NCBI GenBank assembly: GCA_037576215.1
Contig: JBANDB010000012.1
Span: forward strand, 1,116,001 to 1,180,000
Direction: 5' to 3'
DNA length: 64,000 nucleotides
Origin: Armillaria gallica
Lineage: Eukaryota > Basidiomycota > Agaricomycetes > Agaricales > Physalacriaceae
A program made the translations under genes and the position numbers. Shown here in pieces: positions 32,959 through 46,037 of this stretch. Each line of letters starts with the position of its first letter. Position 1 is the stretch's first letter. Under the pieces are notes generated by a model. The model was not told where the DNA came from, searched no databases, and saw only the letters and a list, made by a program, of their open reading frames with translations.

Positions 32959-35318
32959 TCACTCCTTACTCGAGAGGGCTACGCGCAACGGAACCTGCTC
33001 CCCTTCATGGATCCTTCCCTTTACGGCTGGTATAAGAATCTGCGGTGCCCGAAGGTGCAGAAGCTCTAATCCTTCTTCGGATGGGCTAAATTCAAACTTG
33101 CCCAGAAGCTCTGTGATCAGGACCTGCATCTCCATAATCCTGCGCGCGAATAAGCGACTACACGGAGCGATACAAACATCACTTACGCGAACCTCCACCT
33201 AGGATGTTGAACTGTTTAGTCCCAAGTTTCATACTGCGAAGCATTAAGACGTACCCAATGCATGCACGAATTCCTGCACCTGGGAAATAAGACTGGTTAT
33301 TGGGACACTTTTGGAACACGGTCAGACTGCTTACTGAATGACATCCTGTGGAAAGGATGATGAGGTCAAGCAGTGCAAGTATAACAGGGTCCTCACAAAT
33401 TCGCATACACACCCAAGGACGTCTGTTTGGTCCGTGGAGGATGTAGAAACCTATCAGGGTTCCAAACATCCGCATCGTGTCCCCATATGCTTGGCAGCCT
33501 GCAACCTCGAATGTCAAATGGAGAAATCGCACAGCGATAACTCATACCGATTGTAAGTGTACAGTGATGCTACGATGACCTGCCCCTTCGGAATCGGGAT
33601 ATCCGACACGATAGTTCCATCTACTGTGGTAATAGGTTCAGAGAGAGGTATAACGTCGTCTTGAGTAGCAACTCGTATGAGGGTAGTAACGAAAGGGTGA
33701 ACACGAAGAGTTTCCTGCAGAATTACAATTGATTTGAATCATAGCAAATTGGAATTGGTACTGACTTTGATTACAGCATTAAGCAGAGGCATGGAGTCGT
33801 AATCGCTCGAAGTGAGATCGCCTTGACAGCATTCTCGCGTCTGTAAGATCTCTTCGCGGATTTGTGCCTGGATGTGTGGATGACGGCTGAGCTCGTATAG
33901 GAGCCAGGCTGTGGTCGTCGCAGTAGTGTCATGCCCAGCGGCAGTGAACGTGCTTATTATTGTCAATTATTAGGGAGTTCATAGCAAGAGCGCCAACCTG
34001 ACTCACGATAATTGAGAATAAATTTCCTCCTCGCTCATCCGTGTACTAGAATCTTCTTTAAGGTAAGATAGCGCTACCAGAGACGAAAATTTAACAGAGG
34101 CAGTGGGTAAAAGAGCAAAGAAACATCACAAACCAAGGACATTCACAATGTCCCTCTCAGTTGTATTCATGTCGTTTGCAACCACAACCACTTGCTTCTG
34201 GAAAATCCCGCGGGAGATTCTTCGCGAAGAGTTCTTGAACCGTAGCGGCCGGACTACATCTCTCGCTGGTACCAGGTCAAGTATCTTCAAGACCAATCTG
34301 GGGAGCATGCGCCAAAGAGAAGCGTATAGAAGCTCCATGCACGTCACAGTCGCGTGAGAATTACTGCTAAAATATCGACTTCAGATCAGAAGCATGATTT
34401 AAGCGAGGTACATACAATATATCGCGGAGTGCATCTCGGAGCTCTGATGCACTCTCTTCGCCTTCGAGAGCATAGAAATGGTACCGGAAAGCAGCTGTGG
34501 ACTTAGTCACGAACCATGCAAATATGCCGTCATTGAGATAGCCTACTTATACCGATAATGTCGAGCGCAACTTTGCTTGTCCATTGAAAGACATCAATCA
34601 CGTGACCTGCTGCATTGTCTCGGATTTCATTTTTGATTTTGTATGATAGCTACCGTTGAGCGTGAACCAGATAATACCATCAAATACTCCGAGACGAGGA
34701 CTTACTCTGGACGCAAAAGTCTGGAACAGAGGAAGAAATTGACGAAGCTGAGATGCAGAAAATGCAGGATTCATGATTTTGCGCTGCCGTTGGTGCGCGG
34801 TCCCTGGGGGGAGATTAATATATATACTACTCGGCCAGGTAGATATTGCACCATTGACTGTCGTCAGCCCAGGACCGAAAAACGCATCCGCTCGTCGACC
34901 AACATCTGCTGTCTTTGGGAATCGGTATCCGGATGTGTGAAAAACGTATTGCAGGGCCCTTGGATCACATAACACCAACACGTCTTGCTGTATCGCACCA
35001 AAAAATTAAGCTTAGTTCACTGAAGATTAGATATACTCACCCCAAAGCACCCGCCGATTCGGTACACTGCTCCGTACTCTTTGAGCCACTGCATTTCCAG
35101 ATCGCCAACATGTTTCCGTTGGTGGATCATCCATTCGTGTCCTGGTGAATGGGGTTAGTGATAGTGAGGAGCAGCTACAGAGATAGCGAACCCAGCAGAA
35201 GGGATGGGCGTGGGGGACCACGGACGTTTCGCACCGCCTTGCGCCTGGACCGCATTCGGATGACAGCCAGGATAGAGGTCAGGAGAAAGAGAACGAGGAT
35301 ATGAGAAATGGACAGCAT
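32959..35318 (-). CDS. cytochrome P450, inverted copy of the 2977-5337 gene
   Basis: This copy keeps every exon and the same introns: ATG 35318 (MLSISHILVLFLLTSILAVI), GPPRPSLLLG hinge, ALQYVFHTSGYRFPKTADVG, HQRQRKIMNPAF, AGHDTTATTTAW, ETLRVHPF, FSAGIRACIG and the final VALSSKE with stop at 32959. The hinge is the canonical GPPRPS, unlike the GPPCPS of the donor. About 1.6 kb of upstream sequence was copied too, so its own promoter may have come along. No frameshift or stop was found, so it may be functional although it lies inside a broken GH30 gene and is transcribed against it. Confidence 0.88.
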
Positions 35319-36946
35319 ACAGGAGAAAGTATGGGGGTTGATGGACCGAGCCGAATATCTTTGTAACCAACACAAGTACAAGTTGAAGATATATGTATGG
35401 TACCGTATATGAGCTCCATGGTTCAAGTAAGAGGATTCTTCTATGCCCAGACATTCCACGCTCTTCAGCGGAAGAAGTATTCTATGGTTCGTATCGGGAA
35501 AATAACGCTTGCGAAGAGCATGATTGGCCAGTAATGAGATGTCATGAGACACCAGAGCGTCGAAGATACAGAGTAACACAATCCCACCCAGGGTTTCTGA
35601 GGGTCTAAAGTTTGCTAAATGGTGTCAAGTAACTCAGGTTTACATGATCCGGAGAGATAACAGGACCCGTGGACCGCCAGCACAATGCAAACCGTGAAGG
35701 TTATCGCACAAGCGGTGACCCCGTGAGCGCTTCGACTAAAGCCGTTGGCGCCTAAGACTTTGTCAGTGACGACCAGGGAACTTCGCTCCTCTCATGGTGC
35801 CTCTGTTGTGGTTTATCTACCCCGCCTAGAACGCCGAGATACTATCAGCCCATGCGATTAACGACCCAGGGAGAACCAAGGGAGAGCCCGAGAAAAGAGA
35901 TTCTCCAAGACATTAACATGCAATTGTTGAAGTTGACGATCCTTCGCAACATCAGGTGGATGTGAGCAAATTATCAGGGTATAAGAGCACATGTTCATTG
36001 AACTGACGTTAAGCCCTGAGAACGGCGAGGTGATGGTCGGAGAGAAGCTCGAATCGAAATGGCTCCATGGTTCGTGCTCGCTGTCATCCGTTTATTCTTG
36101 ACGTGCGTGCTATACTGAAATTGAACTCCTTTCTCCCTACCTGGAACCAATTAGAAGATCGAACATGGCATGCTAAAGGAGGAATCAGCCCATGACTACA
36201 ATGAGAAGATTAATGCATACAATCGTCATCTATCACTAGGAGTACTTAAGACGGATAAATGCATCATCTGGAAGATATATCGGGTCTGAACGGACGGACA
36301 ACAGCAGTACTACTGAGTGATTAGAGCAGGTACTGACATGGAAAAAATGCAGGATAGTAGTGTGAGCGCAGCATGCAGAGACGCCTAGATGACAGAGTTA
36401 TTGCTTATCATTGAGCCTCGTCTCAAGATATGGACACTTTCTGAAAGTCTTTTAAGCTAGTCGATTCCTATTTTCGAGGGTACCAGTACACTGACCTGAC
36501 ACTCGGAACAGGTAGCTGCTAAGGATTACCCTGCAGTACTATAGTTTCAGCTAATCTCAGACTCAGTAGGTAAGTAGGTTACGTTCAACGTCGAAACATT
36601 GTTAAGTCCCGGGTAAAAGAATATCGGTGGTAAGCAAATAGCGGCCATCGTGAGAGGCCGATACTGAATGATGGATGCGCTACGTAGTGGTCGCCTCCGG
36701 TAGCAATGTTTGAAGGACGGCGATCAAGTTTATGTGGCGCTGCGGTCCGTTCTGCCGTGTTGAAACCGGAGTAGTGACCTACTTACACTCGCTCTTGGTG
36801 CCTAGAGGAAGTATCTGTAGGAAAGCAATCATGGAAACTATGTTCTCGGAATCAGAATCCTTTGGATCTTGGGGCTGTGATCTTCGTTGAAAATTTCACT
36901 GCCTACCAGAAAACTGATTTTTGGAACTTTGGCCTCATACACTGGC
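35319..36946. other. gene-free flank inside the right arm
   Basis: This is the copy of the 1285-2976 flank. No gene is supported on either strand. Confidence 0.55.
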
Positions 36947-37980
36947 TTCTGACTCTGTTTACCGCTATCCTGGTAGAGTTACATGGATGTCACTGAGAAT
37001 CTCATATTACTCCCGACACTAGAACTCAAACTCGTTCAGGAAATCTGTTGTTCACTTGGACAAGCCAACGGTAGTGGAAGGGGCTGGTCAGGCGGATATG
37101 ATCCCACGTAGGTATCCATCTAATCCCTATTTTAGCTAATATTCACCAGTAATACGAACTAGGATCAATAACACGCTCATGTTTTCAGGATCGATGTTCC
37201 AGAGTTTCGTCCTGGCTCAAGAACCGCATTACGACGTGAGTTCCAACGGACATTAAATATATGGCACAGTACTCATCAAACACCTGTCCAGTTGTAAACC
37301 TTGGTATCGAATAGTCTGTGATTTTGAGGTTACCTCATGGATCGTGTCCGGTGCTTATCCCCTCAAGGACTGAGATGCTCTCCCACTAAGGACCCCAGTT
37401 GTGTACTCAAACCCACTTCAAATGGATGGACTGTGAGCATCCCATCGGCATTGTTTTACGCTGCCGACTGACGGAGCTGGGGTGTATAGGATGGTGTCAT
37501 ATACTGCGACAGCGAATACCCGTCCAACGGAAATCACGACCTCTGTTCGTCTCTTTTCTTCTTACCGGCACCCTCTTACTCTGGACCTTAGATATCTCGA
37601 AGCATTTTTGGGCGTTCAAACATTGTAAAACGTCTGTACTTGCGTCTTTCTTTATAATCATGCCCTTAATTTTTTATTCAGCTGGAAGCCAGCGACGTCC
37701 TATTGACAACGATGCGAGCCTAAATTCGATGGACGTAGCCTTCTACAGCGAACAAGTACTATATCCTCGCAAAGCAACCAAAAAGTACTGGTAGCAGTAA
37801 GCACTCTGAAGCTGACATTCCTCGACGCGATATGTGCTACAGCCTACGATAGTGCTGCGCACGTCATCCGGCGAGGACTTTTCTGAGATTGATGCCGCGA
37901 ATACCTGGAATGGTGGCGCATCGGAAAGGATCTTACCTTTGACTACAGTTTGACGAGCGATAGATTTGATAAGAGTGCAT
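36947..37980 (+). pseudogene. GH30 remnant A, 3' piece
   Basis: The GH30 reading resumes at RYPGRVTWMS and, after a mutated donor site (CTGAG in place of GTGAG), EICCSLGQANGSGRGWSGGYD. The exons with MFSGSMFQSFVLAQEPHYD, the LKHFG-like segment and the C-terminal beta-sandwich exon (ASLNSMDV) are recognisable, but carry stops and shifts. Together with 31841-32228 it is one gene split by the 4.7-kb insertion. Confidence 0.8.
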
Positions 37981-39070
37981 GTTGGTTGAAGGCATTCAGT
38001 AACAGTGTTTGCTTTGGCGATCAGTCTAATATCTATACGACGTGGAGGAAGGAACGTAACGAAAACAGGAAATTTGACGTAAGGTGCGTTTTATCCAAGA
38101 CAGAGCCATATCCGTCATTATCAATTTGATATCAAAGCGCGGGCATCAAAGGGAAGCGTCCCAGTACTTAACGTACTTAACACTCAGATCGCGGAGGAAC
38201 GGGATTGGAACGAGGCCCCTAACCGGCAGTAATAGCCCGGAGCCGAATACGATTAGTCAGCGCGTTTCCCAGATTCCACAATCATCACTATTGCCACTCC
38301 TTATTCTTTTCTCGCTCTCTTCGCTCACCTCAACCCTACTTACGAAGTTCAACGCCCTCCGGTCAACGACAGAGCAGCATTTTCTTCAAATGTTGGGACT
38401 AGATCTGCTCGTGTGCTTCCACAGCGAGAGGAGACAAGTTTGGTGCGCGTTTGCTCCCAAGCATTTGATAAATTTGCGTAACCGAAGCTTCTTGTTGTAC
38501 GTTCTTAGAGTCATACCATCCAGTCTCAAACACATACGGAATGGCCACATTCTTGCCGTAGATGTCGGCGCACGAATCAAGCACAAACATTGTCATAAGC
38601 GACCTTCAGGCTACAACGACGGTAAACGGCATATTTGAGAATCGTCGAATATATCGCACCCATTGTCCTTCAGGTTTTGGGGAATGTAAGTTACTAGGGA
38701 CCAGATCCTTTATCAGATGACCGCACCCATGTCATGATGAGATGAGAATCATGATACATGTGCTACGCCTGGCGCATCTTCTGAACGGAACTAAGGCCGC
38801 GGCGTACCAGTGTTTCGGCCCGCTCATCCGCTAGACAATCTACCACGATCATTAAAAGTTTCTGTCTACCAAGCTTCAATACCCGGCAGCTTCAAGTCTG
38901 CAAGCTGCAGCATCCAACCTTGATAGGCTCTCCATGTTGATTTCGAATCGATGGCGAGCAGTCCGGCTTAGATTCCGCAATAGTTGCCGCTTCCTGTCGA
39001 TGACTCATTATTACTATCTGTCAATTCAAATCACCCCATCCTGACTCCTTCTTCCACTCACCAGTCGCTC
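37981..39070. other. module A/B junction and MFS-B upstream flank
   Basis: The stretch is repeated at 42.7-43.7 kb. The open frames here (for example 38084-38638) are shared with that copy but show no domain, and I read them as non-coding 3' flank of GH30 followed by the next module start at 38697. Confidence 0.5.
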
Positions 39071-41056
39071 ATGGATCCAGAGTCTACGCCGCTCCTCAAC
39101 GAGGTGTCTAGGCACGAAGAAATCTACAATCGATTCTCCTCCGGTAGGAAGAGAACGATCGTGGCTCTCGTATCATGGAGCGCTTTGGTTCCGAGTTGAG
39201 TCGTTTTACGGGCGTCTGTGTGATGAGGAACTAACAGCTTCTCATCAGTGTTCGCATCAGGATCGTTTATTCCTGCAATTCCTCAGATTGCGCATGACAT
39301 GAACACAACGGGGATGACTATCAGGTGAACATTGCTCTCGACGACGCGCATTATTTGCTGATACCGTCATATAGTTTGGCTGTCAGTCTATCAATCTTCG
39401 CTGCGTCACTTGGTGCAATGGTATTCGCGACATACAGTGGTTTCTGTGAGCTTCGCTTTTCGTCGTATAATTTTTGAAGTGCTCATGGACGAAGACGGCC
39501 GGCGGCCAGTATATCTTATTGGTACCCCGCTCCTCACCCTTGGATCTATTGGTGTGGCATTATCACGCAATGTTCCTGAAATGATGGTGTGCCGCTTCAT
39601 TCAGGCGTTCGGAACTTCTGGCGGAATGTCTGTAGGGGCAGCGGTCATTGGTGATGTCTACAAGCTGACTGAGCGTGGAACGGCAATGGGCATTTTCTTC
39701 GGGGTATGCGATCATTCTGCACTCCATAATGATGCGATTATTTAATGTTATATTCATGCTAGGCAACGCTACTTGGCCCGGCGCTGTCACCTCTAGCTGG
39801 AGGTAAGTACATTATCACGCCCTTTGGTCCATTTTGACACGTCTCTCGCGCTCAGGATGGGGCGCGCACTACGCGTCTTGGCGATGGACACAGATCGCCC
39901 TTGCTTTGGCCGGCTTGGCCGCTTTCGTGCTCATGTTCTTTTTCCTTCCAGAGACTAGTCATCCAGGATCCCGTGGCATTGACAAGATGCGTGAAGTGGA
40001 TGGTCCACTGTCAAAGCGCTGGAAATGGGTTTGGTTAAATCCTTTCGCGTCTTTAGCCCTTCTCCGGAGTCCTAACCTAATGCTTTGCGTACGATGCGAT
40101 CTTTCTCCTTCCGTCCAGCGCGCTTATTCTGCATTTAGACACTTGCCGGAGCAGCTATTCTGATCACTGACTTTGGTGTGTTTTGCGTCTCCCACCAGGC
40201 AGTTATGATCTGAAAGTTTCGTAGTATTATTCATACCCATCGCGTACACGATTGTAGGTCCAGTCACAACCTTTAAAAAGCGATAGCCACTAATCACTCT
40301 CAGGGCGTGAAATACAATATCAGCAACGAATTCATCATCGGAGCCTGTTTTGTGCCTGGAGGAATAGGCAACATCGGTAACTCTCAATTTCCGCCATGTT
40401 GTCAATCATATCTAATTATTCCCCCACATTTCAGTGGGCGCTCCCCTGGCTGGGTACCTCTCAGACCGTGCCGTCATTATCTCTCGTAAGAAATATGGCG
40501 CAGATTCCTGGAAACCCGAGGAGCGGTTAAGAGCCGCACTCATCGGGACTCTCATCCCTGTACCACTCTCTGTCCTGCTATCGGGATTGATAACACAGTA
40601 CGTCGATGGAACGCTTGGTCTCGTGCTGAACCTGCTGTGCTTCTTCGTGAATGGAGTCGGTGTCGATATGGGGTTGACGCCAGCGACTGCTTATGCGGTG
40701 GACGTAATGCATTCGCGGAGTGCAGAGATTATGGCAGCCTCCATGTTTGTTTCATTTTGACTGAAGTGCTCCGTACTCGAGCTCACACCTAGTAATGCAG
40801 AGGCTTCAGATCAATCATCCTTTCTGTGGCTGTTGCGCTGGTGCTACCGTCGATCAAGCGTTATGGCGTGGCCGTTACTGACGGTATCGCTGCATTGATC
40901 GGGTGGTCAGCGTATGTGTACGTTGGACATACTTCGATTCATGAGATACTCGACTGACTAGGTGTATATTGCAGAATGATTTGGTTGACAATCCGGTATG
41001 GAAAGCAGATGCGAGATTGGGTAGACGTGGGCTACTCAACTGTAAAAGATACTTAG
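39071..41056 (+). CDS. MFS transporter, DHA1 type (module B)
   Basis: This has the same exon structure as the copies at 29544 and 43738. The ATG at 39071 gives MDPESTPLLNEVSRHEEIYN; later blocks are LTLGSIGVALSRNVPEMM, GAAVIGDVYKLTERGTAMG, WGAHYASWRWTQIALALAG, FFLPETSHPGSRGIDKM, VGAPLAGYLSDRAVIISRKK and the tail WVDVGYSTVKDT with TAG at 41054-41056. The residues HDMN replace LDLN after PQIA, as in copy C. No frameshift or stop was found across the spliced reading. Confidence 0.85.
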
Positions 41057-41389
41057 AGTGTCGAAGGGCGCAATAGAAGTTTTTCCTTGATGCATTTGTT
41101 GATCAATCACTGAAAGCGAGCTCGAGATCCAGATTGTTTGAAGGAAACAAGGGATCACAAGCACATTCTACTTCGTCATCGTATTATTTTTTCGCTGATG
41201 TCGGTCGTACTTTTCAGCAGTACCAATCTCCATTGAAATGAATACCGAGAAACACATCAACGTCGGCCAGGATAATGTGAGGTTCGCCAAGGAGCAGCGG
41301 TCCGTCTATCATCAGCGATCGTCTGCACTGAGAGAAGATACCATGGTCATCAGGACATCCGGCCCAAGACAATAAAAGGGATTCCAAAT

Positions 41390-42640
41390 GACATTAAAAT
41401 CAATTATATCTCGAGCGTGATAGCAGCCTTGGGCCGTCTCCGTGTGGTCAGGAAGGAATGAAGGTCGCAGCGAATCAGTACGCTCTTCTTTTCTTGATAT
41501 AGTTGCGAAGATGACCAGAGGATTCTCCTTCAGGCATGCAGAAGTCGTCGAAAGACTCTACGACGCTCTCAGTTCTAGAGAGTTAGCATCATGACTCTAG
41601 TTACCGCTCTTATATCAGCACCACCAAAACGCGCTATCCTGGTAAAGTTACTTGGATGTCTGTGCGAATCTCATATTACTCCCGATTTACACTAGAACTC
41701 AAACTCGTTCAGGAAATCCGTTGTTCACTCGGACAAGCCAACAGTAGCGGAAGGGGCTGGTCAGGTGGGTATGATCCCACGTAGGTATCCATCTAATCCC
41801 TATTTTAGCTAATATTCACGAGTAATACGAACCAGAATCAATAACGCGCTCATGTTTTCGGGATTGATGTTCCAGAGTTTCGTCCTGGCTCAAGAACCGC
41901 ATTACGACGTGAGTTCCAACAGGCATGAAATATATGGCGCAGTACTCACCAAACACCTGTCCAGTTTTGGACCTTGGAATCAAATGGTTCATAGCTTTGA
42001 GGTTACCTCATGGACCGTGTCCGGTGCTTATTCTCTCAAGGACTGAGATGCTCTCCCACCGAGGACCCCAGTTGTGTAGTCAAGCCCAATTCAAATGGAT
42101 GGACTGTGAGCATCTCATCGGCATTCTTTTAAGCTGCCGACTGACGGAGCTGAGGTGTTTAGGATGGTGTCATATACTACGACGGCGGATACGTGTCCAA
42201 CGGAAACCACAACCTCTGTTAGTCTCTTTTCCTCTTACTGGCACCCTCTTACTCTGGACCTTAGATATCTCGAAGCATTTCTGGACATTAAAACATTTTG
42301 GAAACTTTGTAAAACGTCCATACCAGCGTCTTTCTTATAATTATACCCTTAATTTTTCATTCAGCTGGAAGCCTGCGACGTCCTATTGACAACGATGCGA
42401 GCCTACATTCAATGGACGTGTCTACAGCGAACAAGTATTATATTCTCGCAAAAGACCCGAAAAGTACTGGTAACAGCGAGCACTCTGAACCCAGTGACAT
42501 TCCTCGACGCGATATATGCTACAGCCTACGATGATGTTGTGCACGTCTTCCGGCGAGGACTTTGCTGAGATCGATGCTGCGAATGCCTAGAATGGTGGCG
42601 CATCGAAAAGGATCTTACCTTTGACTGCAGTTTGACGAGC
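41390..42640 (+). pseudogene. GH30 remnant B
   Basis: The 5' end is deleted exactly as in remnant A (AATAAAA joined to the CATTAAAATCAATTATATC segment). A second deletion removes the exon between LSSRELAS and the TATGACTCTAGTTACC segment, taking SEYGSWLPQVIDK with it. The EICCSLGQANSSGRGWSGGYD exon is present, so the nucleophile Glu codon survives. The C-terminal exon has stops. Confidence 0.82.
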
Positions 42641-43737
42641 TACATATTTGATAAGAGTGCATGTTGGTTGAAGGCATTCAGTAACAATGTTTGTTTTGGC
42701 GATCGGTCTAATATCAATATCGATACGACGTGGAGAGAAGAAACGTAATGAAAACAGGAAATTTGACGTAAGGTGCATTTTATACAAGACAGAGCCATAT
42801 CCGTCATTATCAATTTAATATCAAAGCGCGGGCCTCAAACACTTAACGCTCAGATCGCGGAGGAACAAGATTAGAACGAGGCCCCTAACCGGCAGTAATA
42901 GTCCGGAGCCGAATGCGATTAGTCAGCACACTTCCCTTACTATTAGATCCAGATTCCACCACCACCGCTCCTTATTCTTTTCTCGCTCTCTTCGCTCACC
43001 TCAACCCTACTTACGAGCTTCAACGCCCTCCAGTCAACGACAGAGCAGCATTTTCTCCAAATTTTGGGACTAGATCTGCTCGTATGCCTCCACAGCGAGA
43101 GGAGACAAGTTTGGTGCGCGTTTGCTCCCAAGTATTTGATAAATTTGCGTAACCGAAGCTTCTTGTACGTTCTCAGAGTCATACTATCCAGTCCCAAGCA
43201 CATGCGGAATGGCCGCATTCTTGCCGTAGATGTCGGCGCACGAATCAAGCACAAACATTGTCATAAGCGACCTTCAGGCTACAACGACGGTAAACGGCAT
43301 ATTTGAGAATCGTCGAATATATCGCACCCATTGTCCTTCAGGTTTTGGGAAATGTAAGTTACTAGGGACCAGATCCTTTATCAGATGACCGCGCCGTGTC
43401 ATGATGAGATGAGAATCATGATACATGTGCTACGCCTGGCGCATCTTCTGAACGGAACTAAGGCCGCGGCGTACCGGTGTTTCGGCCCGCTCATCCGATA
43501 GACAATCTACCGCAATCATTAAAAGTTTTTGTCTACCAAGCTTCAATACCCGGCAGCTTCAGGTCTGCAAGCTGCAGCATCCAACCTTGATAAGCTCTCC
43601 ATGTTGATTTCGAATCGATGGCGAGCAGTCCGGCTTAGATTCCGCAATAGTTGCCGCTTCCTGTCGATGACTCATTATTACTATCTGTCAATTCAAATCA
43701 CCCCATCCTGACTCCTTCTTCCACTCACCAGTCGCTC
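42641..43737. other. module B/C junction and MFS-C upstream flank
   Basis: This corresponds to 37981-39070. No gene is supported; the shared frames have no domain. Confidence 0.5.
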
Positions 43738-45723
43738 ATGGATCCAGAGTCTACGCCGCTCCTCAACGAGGTGTCTAGGCACGAAGAAATCTACAATCGA
43801 TTCTCCTCCGGTAGGAAGAGAACGATCGTGGCTCTCGTATCATGGAGCGCTTTGGTTCCGAGTTGAGTCGTTCGATGGGTGTCTGTGTGATGAGGAACTA
43901 ACAGTTTCTCCATCAGTGTTCGCATCAGGGTCGTTTATTCCTGCAATTCCTCAAATCGCGCACGACATGAACACAACGGGGACGACTATCAGGTGAACAT
44001 TACTCTCGACGACGCGCATTATTTGCTGATACCGTCATATAGTTTTGCTGTCAGTCTATCAATCTTCGCCGCGTCACTTGGTGCAATGGTATTCGCGACA
44101 TACAGTGGTTTCTGTGAGCTTAGTCGTTCGTCGTACAATTATTGAAGTTCTCATGGACGAAGATGGCCGGCGGCCAGTATATCTTATTGGTACCCCGCTC
44201 CTCACTCTGGGATCTATTGGTGTGGCGTTATCACGCAATGTTCCTGAAATGATGGTGTGCCGCTTCATTCAGGCGTTCGGAACTTCTGGCGGAATGTCTG
44301 TAGGGGCAGCGGTAATTGGTGACGTCTACAAGCTGACTGAGCGTGGAACGGCAATGGGCATTTTCTTCGGGGTATGCGATCATTCTGCACTCCATAATGA
44401 TGCGATTATTTAATGTTATATTCATGCTAGGCAACGCTACTTGGCCCGGCGCTGTCACCTCTAGCTGGAGGTAAGTACATCATCACGCTCTTTGGTCCAA
44501 TTTTGACACGTTTTTCGCGTTCAGGATGGGGCGCGCATTACGCATCTTGGCGATGGACGCAGATCGCCCTTGCTTTAGCCGGCTTGGCCGCTTTCGTACT
44601 CATGTTCTTTTTCCTTCCAGAGACCAGTCATCCAGGATCCCGTGGCATTGACAAGATGCGTGAAGCAGACGGTCCACTGTCAAAGCGTTGGAAATGGGTC
44701 TGGTTAAATCCTTTCGCGTCTTTAGCCCTTCTCCGGAGTCCTAACCTAATGCTTTGCGTACGATGCGATCTTTCTCCTTCCGTATAGCTCCCTTATTCTG
44801 TATTTAGACACTCGCCGGAGCAGCTATTCTGATCACTGACTTCGGTGTGTTCTGCGTCTCCCACCAGGTAGTCATGATCTGAAAGTTTTGTAGCATTATT
44901 CATACCCATCGCGTACACGATTGTAGGTCTGCTTACAACCTTTAAATGTAGCAGTCACTAATCATTCTCAGGGCGTGAAATACAATATCAGCAACGAATT
45001 CATCATCGGAGCCTGCCTTGTGCCTGGAGGAATAGGCAACATCGGTAACTCCCAACTTCTGCCATGTTGTTAATCACATCTAATTATCCCTTTACATCTC
45101 AGTGGGCGCTCCACTCGCAGGGTATCTCTCAGACCGTGCCGTCATTATCTCTCGTAAGAAACATGGCGCAGATTCCTGGAAGCCCGAGGAGCGGTTAAGA
45201 GCCGCGCTCATCGGGACACTCATTCCTGTACCGCTATCTGTCCTTCTGTCAGGATTGATAACACAGTACGTCGATGGAACGCTTGGTCTCGTGCTGAACT
45301 TGCTGTGCTTCTTCGTGAATGGAGTCGGTGTCGATATGGGGTTGACGCCAGTGACTGCTTATGCAGTGGACGTGATGCATTCGCGGAGTGCAGAGATTAT
45401 GGCAGCCTCCATGTTCGTTTTATTTAAATGAAGTGCTCTGTAACTGACCTCACACCTGGTTCTGTAGAGGCTTCAGGTCAATCATCCTTTCCGTGGCTGT
45501 TGCGCTGGTGCTACCGTCGATCAAGCGATATGATGTGGCCGTTACTGACGGTATCGTTGCGTTGATCGGGTGGTCGGCGTATGTGTACGTTGGACGTGGT
45601 TCGATTTATGAACTACTCAACTGACTTTGTGTATATTGCAGCATGATTTGGTTGACAATCCGGTATGGAAAGCGGATGAGAGATTGGGTAGACGTGGGCT
45701 ATTCTACTGTAAAAGATACTTAG
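43738..45723 (+). CDS. MFS transporter, DHA1 type (module C)
   Basis: The ATG at 43738 opens MDPESTPLLNEVSRHEEIYN. All MFS blocks listed for copy A are present, with MVCRFIQ and MGLTPVTAYAVDVMHSRSAE. The last exon gives WLTIRYGKRMRDWVDVGYST and ends at TAG 45721-45723. A change KRYDVAVTDG (Gly to Asp against A and B) lies near the last helix. No break was found. The GH30 start follows about 315 bp downstream on the same strand; both may respond to the same growth conditions, but no shared motif was identified. Confidence 0.85.
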
Positions 45724-46037
45724 AGTGTCAACGAGTACAATAGAAGTTTTTCCTTGATGCATATGTTGTTCAATCACTGATAGCGAGCTCGACAGAACCA
45801 AGTTTTTATAAAGGATCACAAGTACATTCTACTTCATCATATCATTATTTTTTTTCGCTGATGTTGGTCGTCCGTTTGAGCAACATTAAGCTTCATACAA
45901 GTAAATATCCAGAAACATATCAACTTCGGCCCGGATAATATTCGGTTCGCCATGGAGCGACGGTCCGTCTATCATCAACGACCACCTGCACTGAGAAGAC
46001 ACTATGGTCATCAGGACGTCTAGCACAAAACAATAAA

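Larger units (their letters stand above)
32229..36946 (-). repeat. right arm of inverted duplication, inserted into GH30-A
   Basis: This is the reverse-complement copy of 1285-6068. Both flanks are GH30 sequence: the left ends at the HHTY codons, the right resumes at CTGACTCTGTTTACCGCTATCC. About 8 bases of the target (GACTTCCC in GH30-C) are missing, a further short gap lies after TTTACCGCT, and I see no target-site duplication or terminal inverted repeat. That points to a repair-mediated insertion rather than a standard transposon. Confidence 0.9.
29148..38696 (+). repeat. tandem module A (MFS + GH30 remnant, with 4.7-kb insertion)
   Basis: The module start (GATCCTTTATCAGATGACCG) recurs at 38697 and 43370. 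Without the 32229-36946 insertion the module is about 4.8 kb, the same size as modules B and C. Confidence 0.85.
38697..43369 (+). repeat. tandem module B (MFS + GH30 remnant)
   Basis: This is the second module, bounded by the same start block as A and C. It has an intact MFS gene and a GH30 with a 5' deletion shared with A plus an internal deletion of its own. Confidence 0.85.

Noticed and set aside
32229..36946. Helitron or other known transposon as carrier of the inverted segment
   Set aside because: The borders lack TC...CTRR ends and an A/T insertion site, there are no terminal inverted repeats and no target duplication.
38084..38638. 184-codon frame shared in part with 43064-43306
   Set aside because: It recurs because the GH30 3' flank is duplicated; it is not kept open in module C and has no domain.
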